DNA from: a virus
Length of the DNA: 52,958 nucleotides
Virus record (IMG/VR): IMGVR_UViG_3300023199_000212
Coordinates: 1 to 52,958 of that record
Strand: one strand, 5' to 3'
Below, piece after piece: positions 31,579 to 39,142 of the stretch. Made by a program: the position numbers and the translations under genes. The number at the start of each line of letters is the position of its first letter. The stretch's first letter is position 1. Under the pieces are notes generated by a model. The model had not been told where the DNA came from. It saw nothing but the letters and a program-made list of their open reading frames with translations, and ran no database searches.

Positions 31579-33526
31579 ATGAGGCTCATAAAGGCCCACG
31601 TCACCGTCTTTAGGAGCATCCTCGACTCGAACGAGTTCGATCGGGGACATCACCTGCCTCGTTGGAAAGAACGAGGCGGGCAAGACAGCGCTCCTGCTCG
31701 CGATCCACCAATTGAACCCGGTGGAAGGGGAGGGCAAGTTCGACGTTACGGACGACTACCCTCGAGGCAGCGTCATCGACTACGAGAACGCCGTAGCTGC
31801 CGGTGAGCAGCCCGCGCGGGTTGTCAAGGTCACATACGCACTCGAGAAGGACGACATCGCCGCCGTCGAGCAGGTGTTCGGGCCGAAGTGCCTCAAGAAC
31901 AAGAAGCCGACCGTGGCCCATGTAATGAGGTACTCGAACAAGCGGTACTTCGAGGATCTGAACATCGACGAGGCCGCCTCCCTGAAACACCTCGTGGAGG
32001 CCGCAGGGCTGCCCAGTTCGCTGCAGACGGAACTCCTGGAGAAGAAGACGGCGAAGGAGATGGCAGACCACCTCGCGTCGGCCGAGAACACGGAGGCATC
32101 GCAGCGCCTCAAAGAGATCCTCGCACTGATCGTGAAGGAGAGTGTCGCGTGGTACGTTTTCAACAAGGTTCTCCATCCCCGCATTCCTAGGTTCCTGTAC
32201 TTCGACGAGTACTACCGGATGAGGGGGCAGGAGAATCTTGAGGCCCTCAAGCAGCGCTTCGACGAAGGAAAGCTCAAGGACTATGACCACCCTCTTCTCG
32301 GACTAGTCGAACTCGCCGGGCTTGATCTCGACACGCTCCTCACACAGAAGCGGACAGAGGCACTGCTCGCGAAGCTCGACGCGGCCGAGAGCAAGCTGAC
32401 CACGGAGGCTCTCCAATACTGGTCCCAGAACAAGCACATTCAACTGAAGTTCGAGATCCAGGGGGCGCGACCCCAGGATCCGGCGGGGATGCGAGAGGGA
32501 ACGAATCTCTGGGGCCGCGTGAGAGACACGAGGCACGGGGTGAGCACGCCGATCGGACGCAGGTCCCGCGGCTTCGTCTGGTTCTTCTCGTTTCTCGCCT
32601 GGTACTCGCAGCTCCGCAAAAAGGGCGAGAACCTCATCTTGCTCCTCGACGAGCCGGGGTTGTCCCTCCACGCCAAGGCCCAAGCGGATCTCCTGCGCTA
32701 TTTCGAGGAGAGGCTCAAGCCGGTCCACCAGGTCATCTACACGACGCACTCACCGTTCATGGTCGATCCTCAGCACTTCGACCGAGTCCGCATCGTCCAG
32801 GATCTCAGCATCGACACAGACAAGGAACTCCCGGAGGAGAAACAGGGCACGAAGGTCATCACCGAGGTCCTCGATGCGACTGCGGACAGCTTGTTCCCGC
32901 TGCAGGGCGCGCTCGGCTACGAGATCTACCAGACGCTCTTCATCGGCCCCAACAGTCTCGTAGTCGAAGGCGTGTCCGACCTCTTGTACATCGAGACGAT
33001 CTCGGCGCTGCTGCAAGCGAAGGGTGAGCCGGGATTGAGCAACGACTGGACGATTACGCCGGTCGGCGGCGCCGACAAGGTCCCGACTTTCGTGTCGCTG
33101 ATCGGTGCCCAGAAGAAGCTAAGGGTCGCCGTTCTGATCGACTACCAGAAGAGGCACAAGCAGGCGATCGAGAATCTGTACAAGAGGAAGCTCCTCAAGA
33201 AGAAGAACGTCATCACCTTCGCCGACTTCGTCACGGGCGAGGAGGCGGACATCGAGGACATGTTCGAGCCCGAGTTCTACCTCAAGCTCGTGAACGCTGA
33301 GTTCGGCTCGTCGATCACCGTTGGAGATCTCCCGTCGGGGACGCGAATCGTGGCGCGGCTGGAGAAGTACCTTGTGGACAACCCGCTGCCGACCGGCACC
33401 GTTTTCAGCCACTACCGACCGGCCCGCTACTTCACCGAGAACATCGGCACTCTGAAGAGCGAGTTGACGGAGCCGGAACTCGGGCGTTTCAACCAAGCCT
33501 TCGCGACCATCAACGAGCTGCTGTAG
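31579..33526 (+). pseudogene. OLD-family ATPase/Toprim nuclease, frameshifted near the N-terminus
   Basis: The first 16 or so codons from ATG 31579 (MRLIKAHVTVFRSILDSNEF) are OLD-like, but the Walker A (GDITCLVGKNEAGKTALL, about 31645-31700) is in the +1 frame, joined to the ORF running to 33526. Between GAGTTC and GGGGAC are 4 bases (GATC) where 3 or 6 are needed. Downstream: ABC-type LLLDEPGLSLHAKAQADLL, H-switch YTTHSPFMV, then a Toprim with VVEGVSDLLYIET and VLIDYQKRHK. OLD nucleases act in phage exclusion (P2 Old). The break could be mutation, sequencing error or recoding. It is flanked by its own -10 and the structural terminator. Confidence 0.75.
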
Positions 33527-33541
33527 GACGCTGCCCGCCCT

Positions 33542-34477
33542 CTACTCCGCGAGCTGGCTCTGGAGGATCGTCCGGCAGAGCTGGTGGTACGGAGGCAGTC
33601 CCACGCCCCGGAACAGGGTCTTGAAGCTGGCGGCCTCTCCACGGGCCTCTGTGCCGCTCAGGAGCGGCCACACGCTCTGGGCGCCCTCGGCGTCCCCCCG
33701 GTCGATGGCGTCGAAGTACAGGGCCGCCTGCTCCCTCAGGGCGGTTACGCCGACCCGGCGGCCGTGGACCCAGCGGCAGAAGGGGGTCGTCTTCTGGTCG
33801 GGCCCGTTCGGCGGGTTGTTCACGGCCACGAGGACGCGGGCCTCGCGGAGCGTGGCCTGCTCGTGCGCCTTGAGCACGCCCAGGTTGAACCACCGGTAGC
33901 CCCAGGTGTCGGCGGCCAGCAGGAAGCTCTGGCGCCGCTTCAGGACGATCTCTCGGGCCTGCTGCAGCCACGTCACCTGCGCGGTCAGCTTGCGCGCGCC
34001 TATCTCCGGGTTCTCGAGGAACCGCACGACGTGCTCGCGCAGCTCCTGGACGGACGCCTCGTTGTCGAGGAACGCGCGCCGGAACCAGAAGCCGAGGTCG
34101 TCGCCCGCGCGCTCCGCGAGCTTCCGCACGGCCGTCGTCTGCGTCAGGCGCAGGCTCTGGAAGTTGGCGCCGTCCTTCATGAGCTGCTTGCCCTGAGCGC
34201 GCAGCGCGGCCACCGTGCGCCGGGGTAGCTCCGTCATCGACCGCTGGGCCTCTCGCACGATCCGGGCGGCGTCGGCCGCGGTGGCTCCCTCCTCGACGGC
34301 GGCCAGCAGCAGGAGCAGCAGCGTCTCCAGCGTGCGGTCGGTGTTCTCCTCGTACTGCGCCTTGAGCGTCGCCTGCGCCTTTCGGATCTGCTCCTGCACG
34401 ACGGGGATGTCCGCCTTGTGGAGCTGGCAGGTGCATGCGTGGTGCAGTGCGCGCACGCGCTTGACGGTCTCTCTCAT
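33542..34477 (-). CDS. Minor head / head morphogenesis protein (MuF, SPP1 gp7-like)
   Basis: 311 residues; ATG 34477 is chosen because it overlaps the previous stop (ATGA-type) and has GGAGAAG upstream, while longer frames only shadow the next gene. It is helical throughout, and the C-terminal region has the Phage_Mu_F pattern: REARVLVAVNNPPNGPDQKT, then TPFCRWVHGRRVG with the conserved Cys. Such proteins are portal-associated and delivered or used in early head assembly. Placed after terminase, but the portal itself is 20 kb away. Confidence 0.75.
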   Translation of the reverse strand: MRETVKRVRALHHACTCQLHKADIPVVQEQIRKAQATLKAQYEENTDRTLETLLLLLLAAVEEGATAADAARIVREAQRSMTELPRRTVAALRAQGKQLMKDGANFQSLRLTQTTAVRKLAERAGDDLGFWFRRAFLDNEASVQELREHVVRFLENPEIGARKLTAQVTWLQQAREIVLKRRQSFLLAADTWGYRWFNLGVLKAHEQATLREARVLVAVNNPPNGPDQKTTPFCRWVHGRRVGVTALREQAALYFDAIDRGDAEGAQSVWPLLSGTEARGEAASFKTLFRGVGLPPYHQLCRTILQSQLAE

Positions 34478-34662
34478 CGGCTCTTCTCCAGGAGGCGCTT
34501 CAGCAGCGTGCGCGCTGTCACGTCCTCTTCGCTTGCGGTGATGGTGAACGCCTTCCGAGCGCCGCACCGGTCGCACTCGCGATCCTGCGTGGCGATGCCG
34601 CGGTCCGCGCAGGTTCGGACGACCCGGAGGCGACCGGGGCACCTCTTCTTGAAGCACTTCAT
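34474..34662 (-). CDS. Small zinc-finger protein between terminase and MuF-like gene
   Basis: 62 residues from ATG 34662, overlapping the terminase stop. Cysteines at residues 3, 8, 18, 29 and 32 (KCFKKRCPG, RTCAD, RECDRCGARK) form a probable Mu Com-like or zinc-ribbon fold. Its end overlaps the MuF-like start. Role unknown; small zinc fingers at this position are seen in several phages. Confidence 0.65.
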   Translation of the reverse strand: MKCFKKRCPGRLRVVRTCADRGIATQDRECDRCGARKAFTITASEEDVTARTLLKRLLEKSR

Positions 34663-36155
34663 CGTGCTGCTGCCTTTCGGTTGCTGGCGGTGCGACCGCG
34701 CGCCTGACGACGCGCGACCGCGGCCCGGCCGTAGGTGTAGGGGTAGAAGGCCATGGCGCAGGCGTCGCCCTTGTCCGGCGAGGCCTCGCCCGTGCGCTTG
34801 GTGAACTGCTCCTTGGACTCGAGCTTGAGGCGGCCACCGCCGAGCTTGCCGTCCGCCGTGGCGTACTGACGGGTCGACAGCTCGCGGATCAGGTCGGGAT
34901 CCTTCGGAATGTGGATCGCACGCGCCTTCACGAGGCGCGCCAGCTCGAACATCGCCTCGGTCATGGCGTCGTAGTAGGTGTCCGAGTGGTAGGCGCGGCC
35001 CGCGTTGTGGAACTCGTGGACGCGCTTGTTGCGGTTGTAGAAGATGTGCATGACGCCTTGGCCCATGCCGTCGGCGTCGCACACGAACGTGGTCTCGTCG
35101 TCCGACCAGCCCGCGCGCTTCTGCATCTCGAAGGCGCGGGCGACGAGGATGCTGGGTTCCGTGCGCGACATCGCCATGCCCTCGACGACCGCCAGCCCGG
35201 ATCGTCGGTAGAGGACGTTCTTGTCGCCGCCGTAGCGCGCGAAGTCGAGCCCGAACTGGCGCGCTTCCATGTCTGTCGGCATCATCGAGAGGATCCGGCG
35301 GTCGGCCACGCACTTGACCATGTCGTTCCGCGCGCAGGCCTCCAAGTCGTCGGAGTTCATGACGCAGCGCGGATCCTGGAGAGGGAACTCGCCCAGCACG
35401 CGGATGCGCCACACGTCGCTGTCCTCGCCGTACTGCTCGCGGATGCGGTCGATGTTGTCCGGATCGACGATGGGGGAGTCGAGCGCCGAGAACGTGTGCG
35501 TGTAGAAGCGCCCGCGCATCGACGTGAAGAACTTGAAGAACTCGCAGTCGCGCGAGTTCGGGTTCCCGCAGGCCAGGAAGAAGCGGTCACCGGCAGTGCC
35601 GTCCGAGCGCTTCTGCGTCAGCGTGCCGAAGATCGTCTCGAAGATGGCGGAGTCCACGCCCGATGCCTCGTCCACGACGAAACTCATGTTCGGGTGGTGG
35701 AGGCCCTGCGCGTTCTCCGCGCGCGTCGCCGCGAAGCCGACGACGCCCCAGTCCTTCATCCCGTTGATCACGATGCGCGTGGCCTGCACGTCGAACATGC
35801 TCGTGATCAGCGGGTCTCCCCGCTCCAGCATGCGCCGCGCCTCCTTGAGGAACACGTCCTTGACCTGGCGCATGGTGGGCGCGGTGACGTAGGTAGGGGC
35901 GCCGTACGATCGGAACGCGCGCCAGCAGGCGACGAGCGATTCGAGGTTGGTCTTGCCGACGCCCTGCCCCGACTTGACCGCTCCGAAGTACGGACGCCCC
36001 TGTGTGACGTTGATCTGGTCGAGCACCTCGCGCTGCTGCGCGGTCGGGTGGATGTCCTCACCGCCGTACCGCCCGAACCACCCGGCTGCGTAGCCGAACC
36101 TGTACACGTCGGAGCGCAGGAGACGGTAGAGCCGCTCGAACGTCGGGGCCGACAT
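34659..36155 (-). CDS. terL: Terminase large subunit
   Basis: 498 residues from ATG 36155, in a TGATG overlap with the small subunit. Walker A SGQGVGKT at 62-69, the Walker B FVVDEA at 159-164, coupling motif region GNPNSRDCEFF, and a C-terminal RNase H-like nuclease with Asp in FGLDFARYGGDK, VCDADGMGQG and EASPDKGDACAMAF. It is the ATP-driven motor and nuclease for packaging DNA into heads through the portal. The type is closest to PBSX-like terminases. Confidence 0.92.
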   Translation of the reverse strand: MSAPTFERLYRLLRSDVYRFGYAAGWFGRYGGEDIHPTAQQREVLDQINVTQGRPYFGAVKSGQGVGKTNLESLVACWRAFRSYGAPTYVTAPTMRQVKDVFLKEARRMLERGDPLITSMFDVQATRIVINGMKDWGVVGFAATRAENAQGLHHPNMSFVVDEASGVDSAIFETIFGTLTQKRSDGTAGDRFFLACGNPNSRDCEFFKFFTSMRGRFYTHTFSALDSPIVDPDNIDRIREQYGEDSDVWRIRVLGEFPLQDPRCVMNSDDLEACARNDMVKCVADRRILSMMPTDMEARQFGLDFARYGGDKNVLYRRSGLAVVEGMAMSRTEPSILVARAFEMQKRAGWSDDETTFVCDADGMGQGVMHIFYNRNKRVHEFHNAGRAYHSDTYYDAMTEAMFELARLVKARAIHIPKDPDLIRELSTRQYATADGKLGGGRLKLESKEQFTKRTGEASPDKGDACAMAFYPYTYGRAAVARRQARGRTASNRKAAAR

Positions 36156-36784
36156 CACGCATCCTCGGGCGTGTCCAGCCCCCGCAGCTCGTCGTCCGAG
36201 CGCGGCTCCCAGTTCTCCGGCGCGCCCCAGGTCTCGACCTCGGGCGGGTCGTCCGGCGTCGAGAACTCGGCGTCGATGACCTTGGTCGAGCCATCCGGGC
36301 CGTCGAGCGCGCTGACGCGGCGGATGAGCGCAGCGATGTCGCCCCCGCCCTCGTCCTGCTTGTAGAGGCCGTGGAGGCGCATCCACTCCTTGAGCACCTT
36401 GACCTCGGCGTCAAGGTCGCAGGCGTGCGCGGCCCGGCGCATGAGATCCTCGAGCCTGTCGCTGGCGATAGCGCGCAGCTCCGTGGTGGTCTCGCGCATT
36501 CGGTCGGCCAGCTCGCGCCGGGCCTCTTGAATGACGGCGCGGGCCACCTTCACCGTGAACTTGAAGACCTTGCGCAGGTGCTGCTCCGTCCACGACGTTC
36601 CCTTGGCCGTCACGAGCTGGGCGACCTCGGCGAGGAAGAGCGCCCTCCTGTCCCCGTCGTCGACGAACGCCACGGCCCCCGGCAGCGGTTGGGTGTCCTG
36701 CGCGTCGCGCAGAGCGAGGGCCCGCGCGTGCCGGTGCTCGCTGTACAGGCGTCCGATGACGGCGCGCGCCTTGGCAGTGCTCAT
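36155..36784 (-). CDS. Terminase small subunit (probable)
   Basis: 209 residues from ATG 36784; GTG 36802 could add 6 residues. The N-terminal part (KARAVIGRLYSEH, and VTAKGTSWTEQHLRKVFKF) is helical and basic, and the rest is charged with a Pro/Glu-rich tail. It is called from its place directly upstream of and overlapping terL. It would recognise the packaging site and hand DNA to TerL. No classical HTH is evident, so the assignment is mostly positional. Confidence 0.65.
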   Translation of the reverse strand: MSTAKARAVIGRLYSEHRHARALALRDAQDTQPLPGAVAFVDDGDRRALFLAEVAQLVTAKGTSWTEQHLRKVFKFTVKVARAVIQEARRELADRMRETTTELRAIASDRLEDLMRRAAHACDLDAEVKVLKEWMRLHGLYKQDEGGGDIAALIRRVSALDGPDGSTKVIDAEFSTPDDPPEVETWGAPENWEPRSDDELRGLDTPEDA

Positions 36785-36834
36785 GGGCCGTAGATCGTCC
36801 ACATGTCTAGCTTACCTGTAGATGCCTCGCGCGT

Positions 36835-36862
36835 GGCTATATATGGTAGTATGTATATAGCC
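36835..36862. promoter_or_regulatory. AT-rich inverted repeat in the divergent gap
   Basis: GGCTATATA (36835-36843) and TATATAGCC (36854-36862) form a perfect 9-bp inverted repeat in a distinctly AT-rich patch between terS (minus) and the homing endonuclease gene (plus). It could hold the -10 of the latter and its operator. Confidence 0.5.
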
Positions 36863-36875
36863 TACACAGCACGCC

Positions 36876-37289
36876 ATGACAGCTCTGGACACTGCCTACC
36901 TAGCGGGCCTGCTCGACGGAGAGGGTTTCATCGGTCTCTGCTCTAACGGCAGAGCAGTCCCACAACCCGTCGTACAGATCGGGATGACTCACCTTCAGAT
37001 TCTTGAGTGGGCCTCTACCAGCTTTGGGGGCAAGGTCTCTCTTCTAGGTCGCCCTAGAAAGCCCAAAGCCCACAAGCAATGTTACCTGTGGAGAACGAGA
37101 GACACTCAGGCGGTAGCCAACCTACTTGCTCGAGTCGTTCCGTTCCTGAAGATAAAGAAGAAGGCTGCCGTCCTAGTTCTGGACTACTGCAATCGTCGAC
37201 TGAACAACGAATACATGAGCAGCACCGCGGCAGAGGAGTTTCTTGCCCGCTCGAAAGACCTGAACAGAAAAGGACCGCGCGCGGCCTAG
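36876..37289 (+). CDS. LAGLIDADG homing endonuclease (free-standing, single motif)
   Basis: 137 residues with the diagnostic motif TAYLAGLLDGEGFIGL at residues 6-21, then the beta saddle (VVQIGMTHLQIL) and a second half ending KIKKKAAVLVLDYCNRR. With one motif it should act as a homodimer, cutting a site in uninfected DNA so that its own gene is copied. It lies beside terS, a common refuge. Less G+C-rich codons and an orientation opposite to all neighbours mark it as mobile. Confidence 0.9.
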   Translation: MTALDTAYLAGLLDGEGFIGLCSNGRAVPQPVVQIGMTHLQILEWASTSFGGKVSLLGRPRKPKAHKQCYLWRTRDTQAVANLLARVVPFLKIKKKAAVLVLDYCNRRLNNEYMSSTAAEEFLARSKDLNRKGPRAA

Positions 37290-37326
37290 GGAAAGCCCCT
37301 CTGCCTCGGTGATGTTCCACGAAACA

Positions 37327-37353
37327 GGCCCCGCCGCATTGCACGACGGGGCC
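37327..37353. terminator. Bidirectional terminator hairpin
   Basis: GGCCCCG (37327-37333) and CGGGGCC (37347-37353) form a 7-bp G+C stem with a 13-base loop in the gap between the convergent homing endonuclease and lipoprotein genes. T/A runs are weak on both sides. Confidence 0.5.
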
Positions 37354-37375
37354 CTACCACAAAGGGTTCGCCGGG

Positions 37376-37621
37376 CTACTCGCCTTCGCCCAGCTGCTTC
37401 TTGTTCAGATGGAGGGCGTACCAGCCCTCGGGGATGGTCATCGCGGACGGCTCCCACTCGCCGTTCACCTTCACCCACACCTTCGCCTTCACGGGCTCGC
37501 GGAGCCGGACGACATCGCCGTTCTGCACGTAGACCGTGCGGCGCTGGAACAGGCTAGTCCCGCAGCCGGTCGCGAGCAGCAGCAGCGAGACGATCGCGAA
37601 GGTCCGAAGTGTCTGACGCAT
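37376..37621 (-). CDS. Small phage lipoprotein (possible outer-membrane spanin)
   Basis: 81 residues. Residues 2-19 are a signal peptide with Lys/Arg start and hydrophobic core IVSLLLLATG followed by Cys20, a lipobox LATGC. The mature part has TVYVQNGDVVRLREPVKAKV and TIPEGWYAL, a pattern familiar from small phage lipoproteins. GCAGGAC is a plausible Shine-Dalgarno. It starts inside the 47-residue frame above (37697), a nested arrangement like Rz/Rz1. It indicates a host with an outer membrane. Function as o-spanin is inference. Confidence 0.65.
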   Translation of the reverse strand: MRQTLRTFAIVSLLLLATGCGTSLFQRRTVYVQNGDVVRLREPVKAKVWVKVNGEWEPSAMTIPEGWYALHLNKKQLGEGE

Positions 37622-37697
37622 CGGTCTGTCCTGCGGGTTTGAGGTTGAGGAAGAGAGGGAGGATCGCCTTGAGGAGAGCCAGGATCGCTGCCCACAC
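37554..37697 (-). CDS. Tiny membrane protein overlapping the lipoprotein (i-spanin-like?)
   Basis: From GTG 37697, four bases after the previous stop, with GAGGG upstream, to TAG 37556-37554. It encodes 47 residues: a hydrophobic helix (WAAILALLKAILPLFLNL) and then a charged C-terminal helix (SDLRDRLAAAARDRLRD). The lipoprotein gene starts inside it in another frame. The pattern of an inner-membrane anchored helix and nested lipoprotein recalls i-spanin/o-spanin pairs, but it is shorter than known i-spanins. Confidence 0.45.
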   Translation of the reverse strand: MWAAILALLKAILPLFLNLKPAGQTDASDTSDLRDRLAAAARDRLRD

Positions 37698-37700
37698 GGC

Positions 37701-38138
37701 CTAACCCTCGCCGAGGTGCAGGCCCAGCTCCACGTCGTCGATCTCGTCCACGTCGCCCTGCGCCTGCGCGGACTTCACATCGCCTTGCTGGACGGTGTAG
37801 CCCGCCGCCGCGAGGCCGCTGAGGGCGAAGCCCGCGATCTGCTGGACGGTCTCGCTGGCGCCCGCGTCGGCCAGCTCCGGCACGACGACGCCGCCGACGG
37901 CCGCCACGGCCGAGAGCCAGAACTCGGTGGTCTTGATGCCCGGACGGCCGGTGGCCTCGATCGCCGCGCGGACCTTCTTCTCGCCCGCCCGCGAGGCCGT
38001 GTAGCCCGCAGCACCGATCGCGGCCAGGGCCGCGCCCGCGATGGAGCCGACGGTGCCCGTGGCGCCCGCGAGGATCACGAGGCCCGCGATCGTCGCGAGG
38101 AGGGAGAGGAGAAACTCGGTTCGAAGGAATCGCTTCAT
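37701..38138 (-). CDS. Holin-like membrane protein, 145 aa
   Basis: 145 residues. Two hydrophobic segments near the N-terminus (about 6-26 and 28-46, FLLSLLATIAGLVILAGATG and VGSIAGAALAAIGAAGYTAS) and a third near 60-85; the C-terminus is acidic. Such architecture fits a holin or a superinfection-related membrane protein. The start ATG 38138 follows GGAGG within the leader GCACCTTTGGAGG and a TATACT -10 at 38166-38171. The next two genes form the putative lysis cluster. Confidence 0.55.
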   Translation of the reverse strand: MKRFLRTEFLLSLLATIAGLVILAGATGTVGSIAGAALAAIGAAGYTASRAGEKKVRAAIEATGRPGIKTTEFWLSAVAAVGGVVVPELADAGASETVQQIAGFALSGLAAAGYTVQQGDVKSAQAQGDVDEIDDVELGLHLGEG

Positions 38139-38152
38139 GGTGTTGCCTCCAA

Positions 38153-38171
38153 AGGTGCTGTGTCCAGTATA
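38153..38171 (-). promoter_or_regulatory. -10 element and GCACCT leader
   Basis: On the minus strand TATACT (38171-38166) is followed by GGACACAGCACCTTTGGAGG and ATG 38138. It is the clearest case of the -10 / GCACCT / GGAG order. No good -35 is visible. Confidence 0.55.
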
Positions 38172-38176
38172 GCTGA

Positions 38177-38824
38177 TCAGGTCAGCTGGAAGAATCTGTC
38201 TAGGAAAGCCCGTCGAGCCCTCCTGGGGCCCCACGGCGTGATGGGTGCGACGTTCGTGGGGCGGCGCTGGTCCCAGTACTCGATGTGCGTGCTGTCCTCG
38301 CCGCCGTGGGACATGAGGTCGATCATCTCGCGGCCGAGCATCAGCAGGTCGGCCGTCTTGATCCGGCGCTTCTGCAGCGACAGGTTCCTCGCGTACTGCG
38401 CGCCGATCTCGTCCGCGGACAGGTCGGCGAGCGGAACCGGCACGTCGAAGGCGTAGCGAATCACCACGTCCCAGCGCGACTCGAGCCCCTTCCACACGTC
38501 GCGCAGCTGGTCCTTGGACTTGAGCGGCGACACCAGGTCGCCCATGTAGGCCTCCGGCGCGTCGTGCATCAGGAAGGCCAGCGCGTCCTCCTCGGGGACG
38601 AGGAAGCTGCCAAGCACGCTGTGCTGGGCGACGGAGTAGAACGCGCGGACGTGGCCCCCGAATCGAACGCTCATGGAGAGCGCATGCGCGATGTCGAGGA
38701 TGTCGATCTGCTTCTCGAGGAGCGCGCGCTCGGGGTCGGCGATGTCGATCTTGCGGCCGGTGTACGTGCGGGCCCAGCCGTGCATGCGCGCGCCTTCGAT
38801 GTCAATCAGCCCTGCTGCGTCCAT
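38177..38824 (-). CDS. HD-domain phosphohydrolase (DatZ/YfbR-like)
   Basis: 215 residues. HD-domain residues are His57 in RFGGHVRAFYSV, His68 in VAQHSV, and His87-Asp88 in FLMHDAPEAYMGD, with a second Asp later, so the metal site is complete. Phage proteins of this type hydrolyse deoxynucleotides; the branch includes DatZ, a dATP triphosphohydrolase of Z-genome phages, and ordinary 5'-nucleotidase-like enzymes. The start ATG 38824 lies three bases after the SprT-like stop. Which nucleotide it acts on is not readable from sequence. Confidence 0.75.
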   Translation of the reverse strand: MDAAGLIDIEGARMHGWARTYTGRKIDIADPERALLEKQIDILDIAHALSMSVRFGGHVRAFYSVAQHSVLGSFLVPEEDALAFLMHDAPEAYMGDLVSPLKSKDQLRDVWKGLESRWDVVIRYAFDVPVPLADLSADEIGAQYARNLSLQKRRIKTADLLMLGREMIDLMSHGGEDSTHIEYWDQRRPTNVAPITPWGPRRARRAFLDRFFQLT

Positions 38825-38827
38825 CTG

Positions 38828-39142
38828 TCACTCCTCGGTGTAAATCGTGTAGCAGCGTGCGTAGGCGAGGCCCCACTCCGGGCCGTGGTCCTCGACATAC
38901 GGCCCTTCCTGCCACGCCAGAGCGTGCGCCCACTCGTGGAGGAGAGCATCTACTGTGCTCTCCCACGAGAGTCGTGGGTCGATCTGGATGTAGAAGTAGC
39001 CGTTCCTGAGTGCGCACTCGGCCTGTGCGTCCGCGACGAGCAGACGCCGGACCTGAACAGGCAGGAGCGGCGGCGCTTCCTCACGCAGTCGCCGGAGGAG
39101 GGCACGGAACTTCGTGAGACAGAAGCGAGTGGGTGCGCTCAC
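38828..39142 (-). CDS. SprT-like zinc metalloprotease
   Basis: 104 residues from GTG 39142, overlapping the metallophosphoesterase stop by 4 bases. The zinc motif is ALLHEWAHAL with HEWAH at 69-73, and the third ligand is probably His86 in EDHGPEWG. This fits a compact SprT/DUF45-like domain with the extended beta segment before it (NGYFYIQID). Possible role: cleavage of DNA-protein complexes or host proteins; the substrate is unknown. Confidence 0.65.
   Translation of the reverse strand: MSAPTRFCLTKFRALLRRLREEAPPLLPVQVRRLLVADAQAECALRNGYFYIQIDPRLSWESTVDALLHEWAHALAWQEGPYVEDHGPEWGLAYARCYTIYTEE

Noticed and set aside
34474-35412. Long minus frame continuing from the zinc-finger gene into terL
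   Set aside because: Upstream of ATG 34662 it only shadows terL in another frame; the amino-acid content is repetitive Arg/Pro/Ala.
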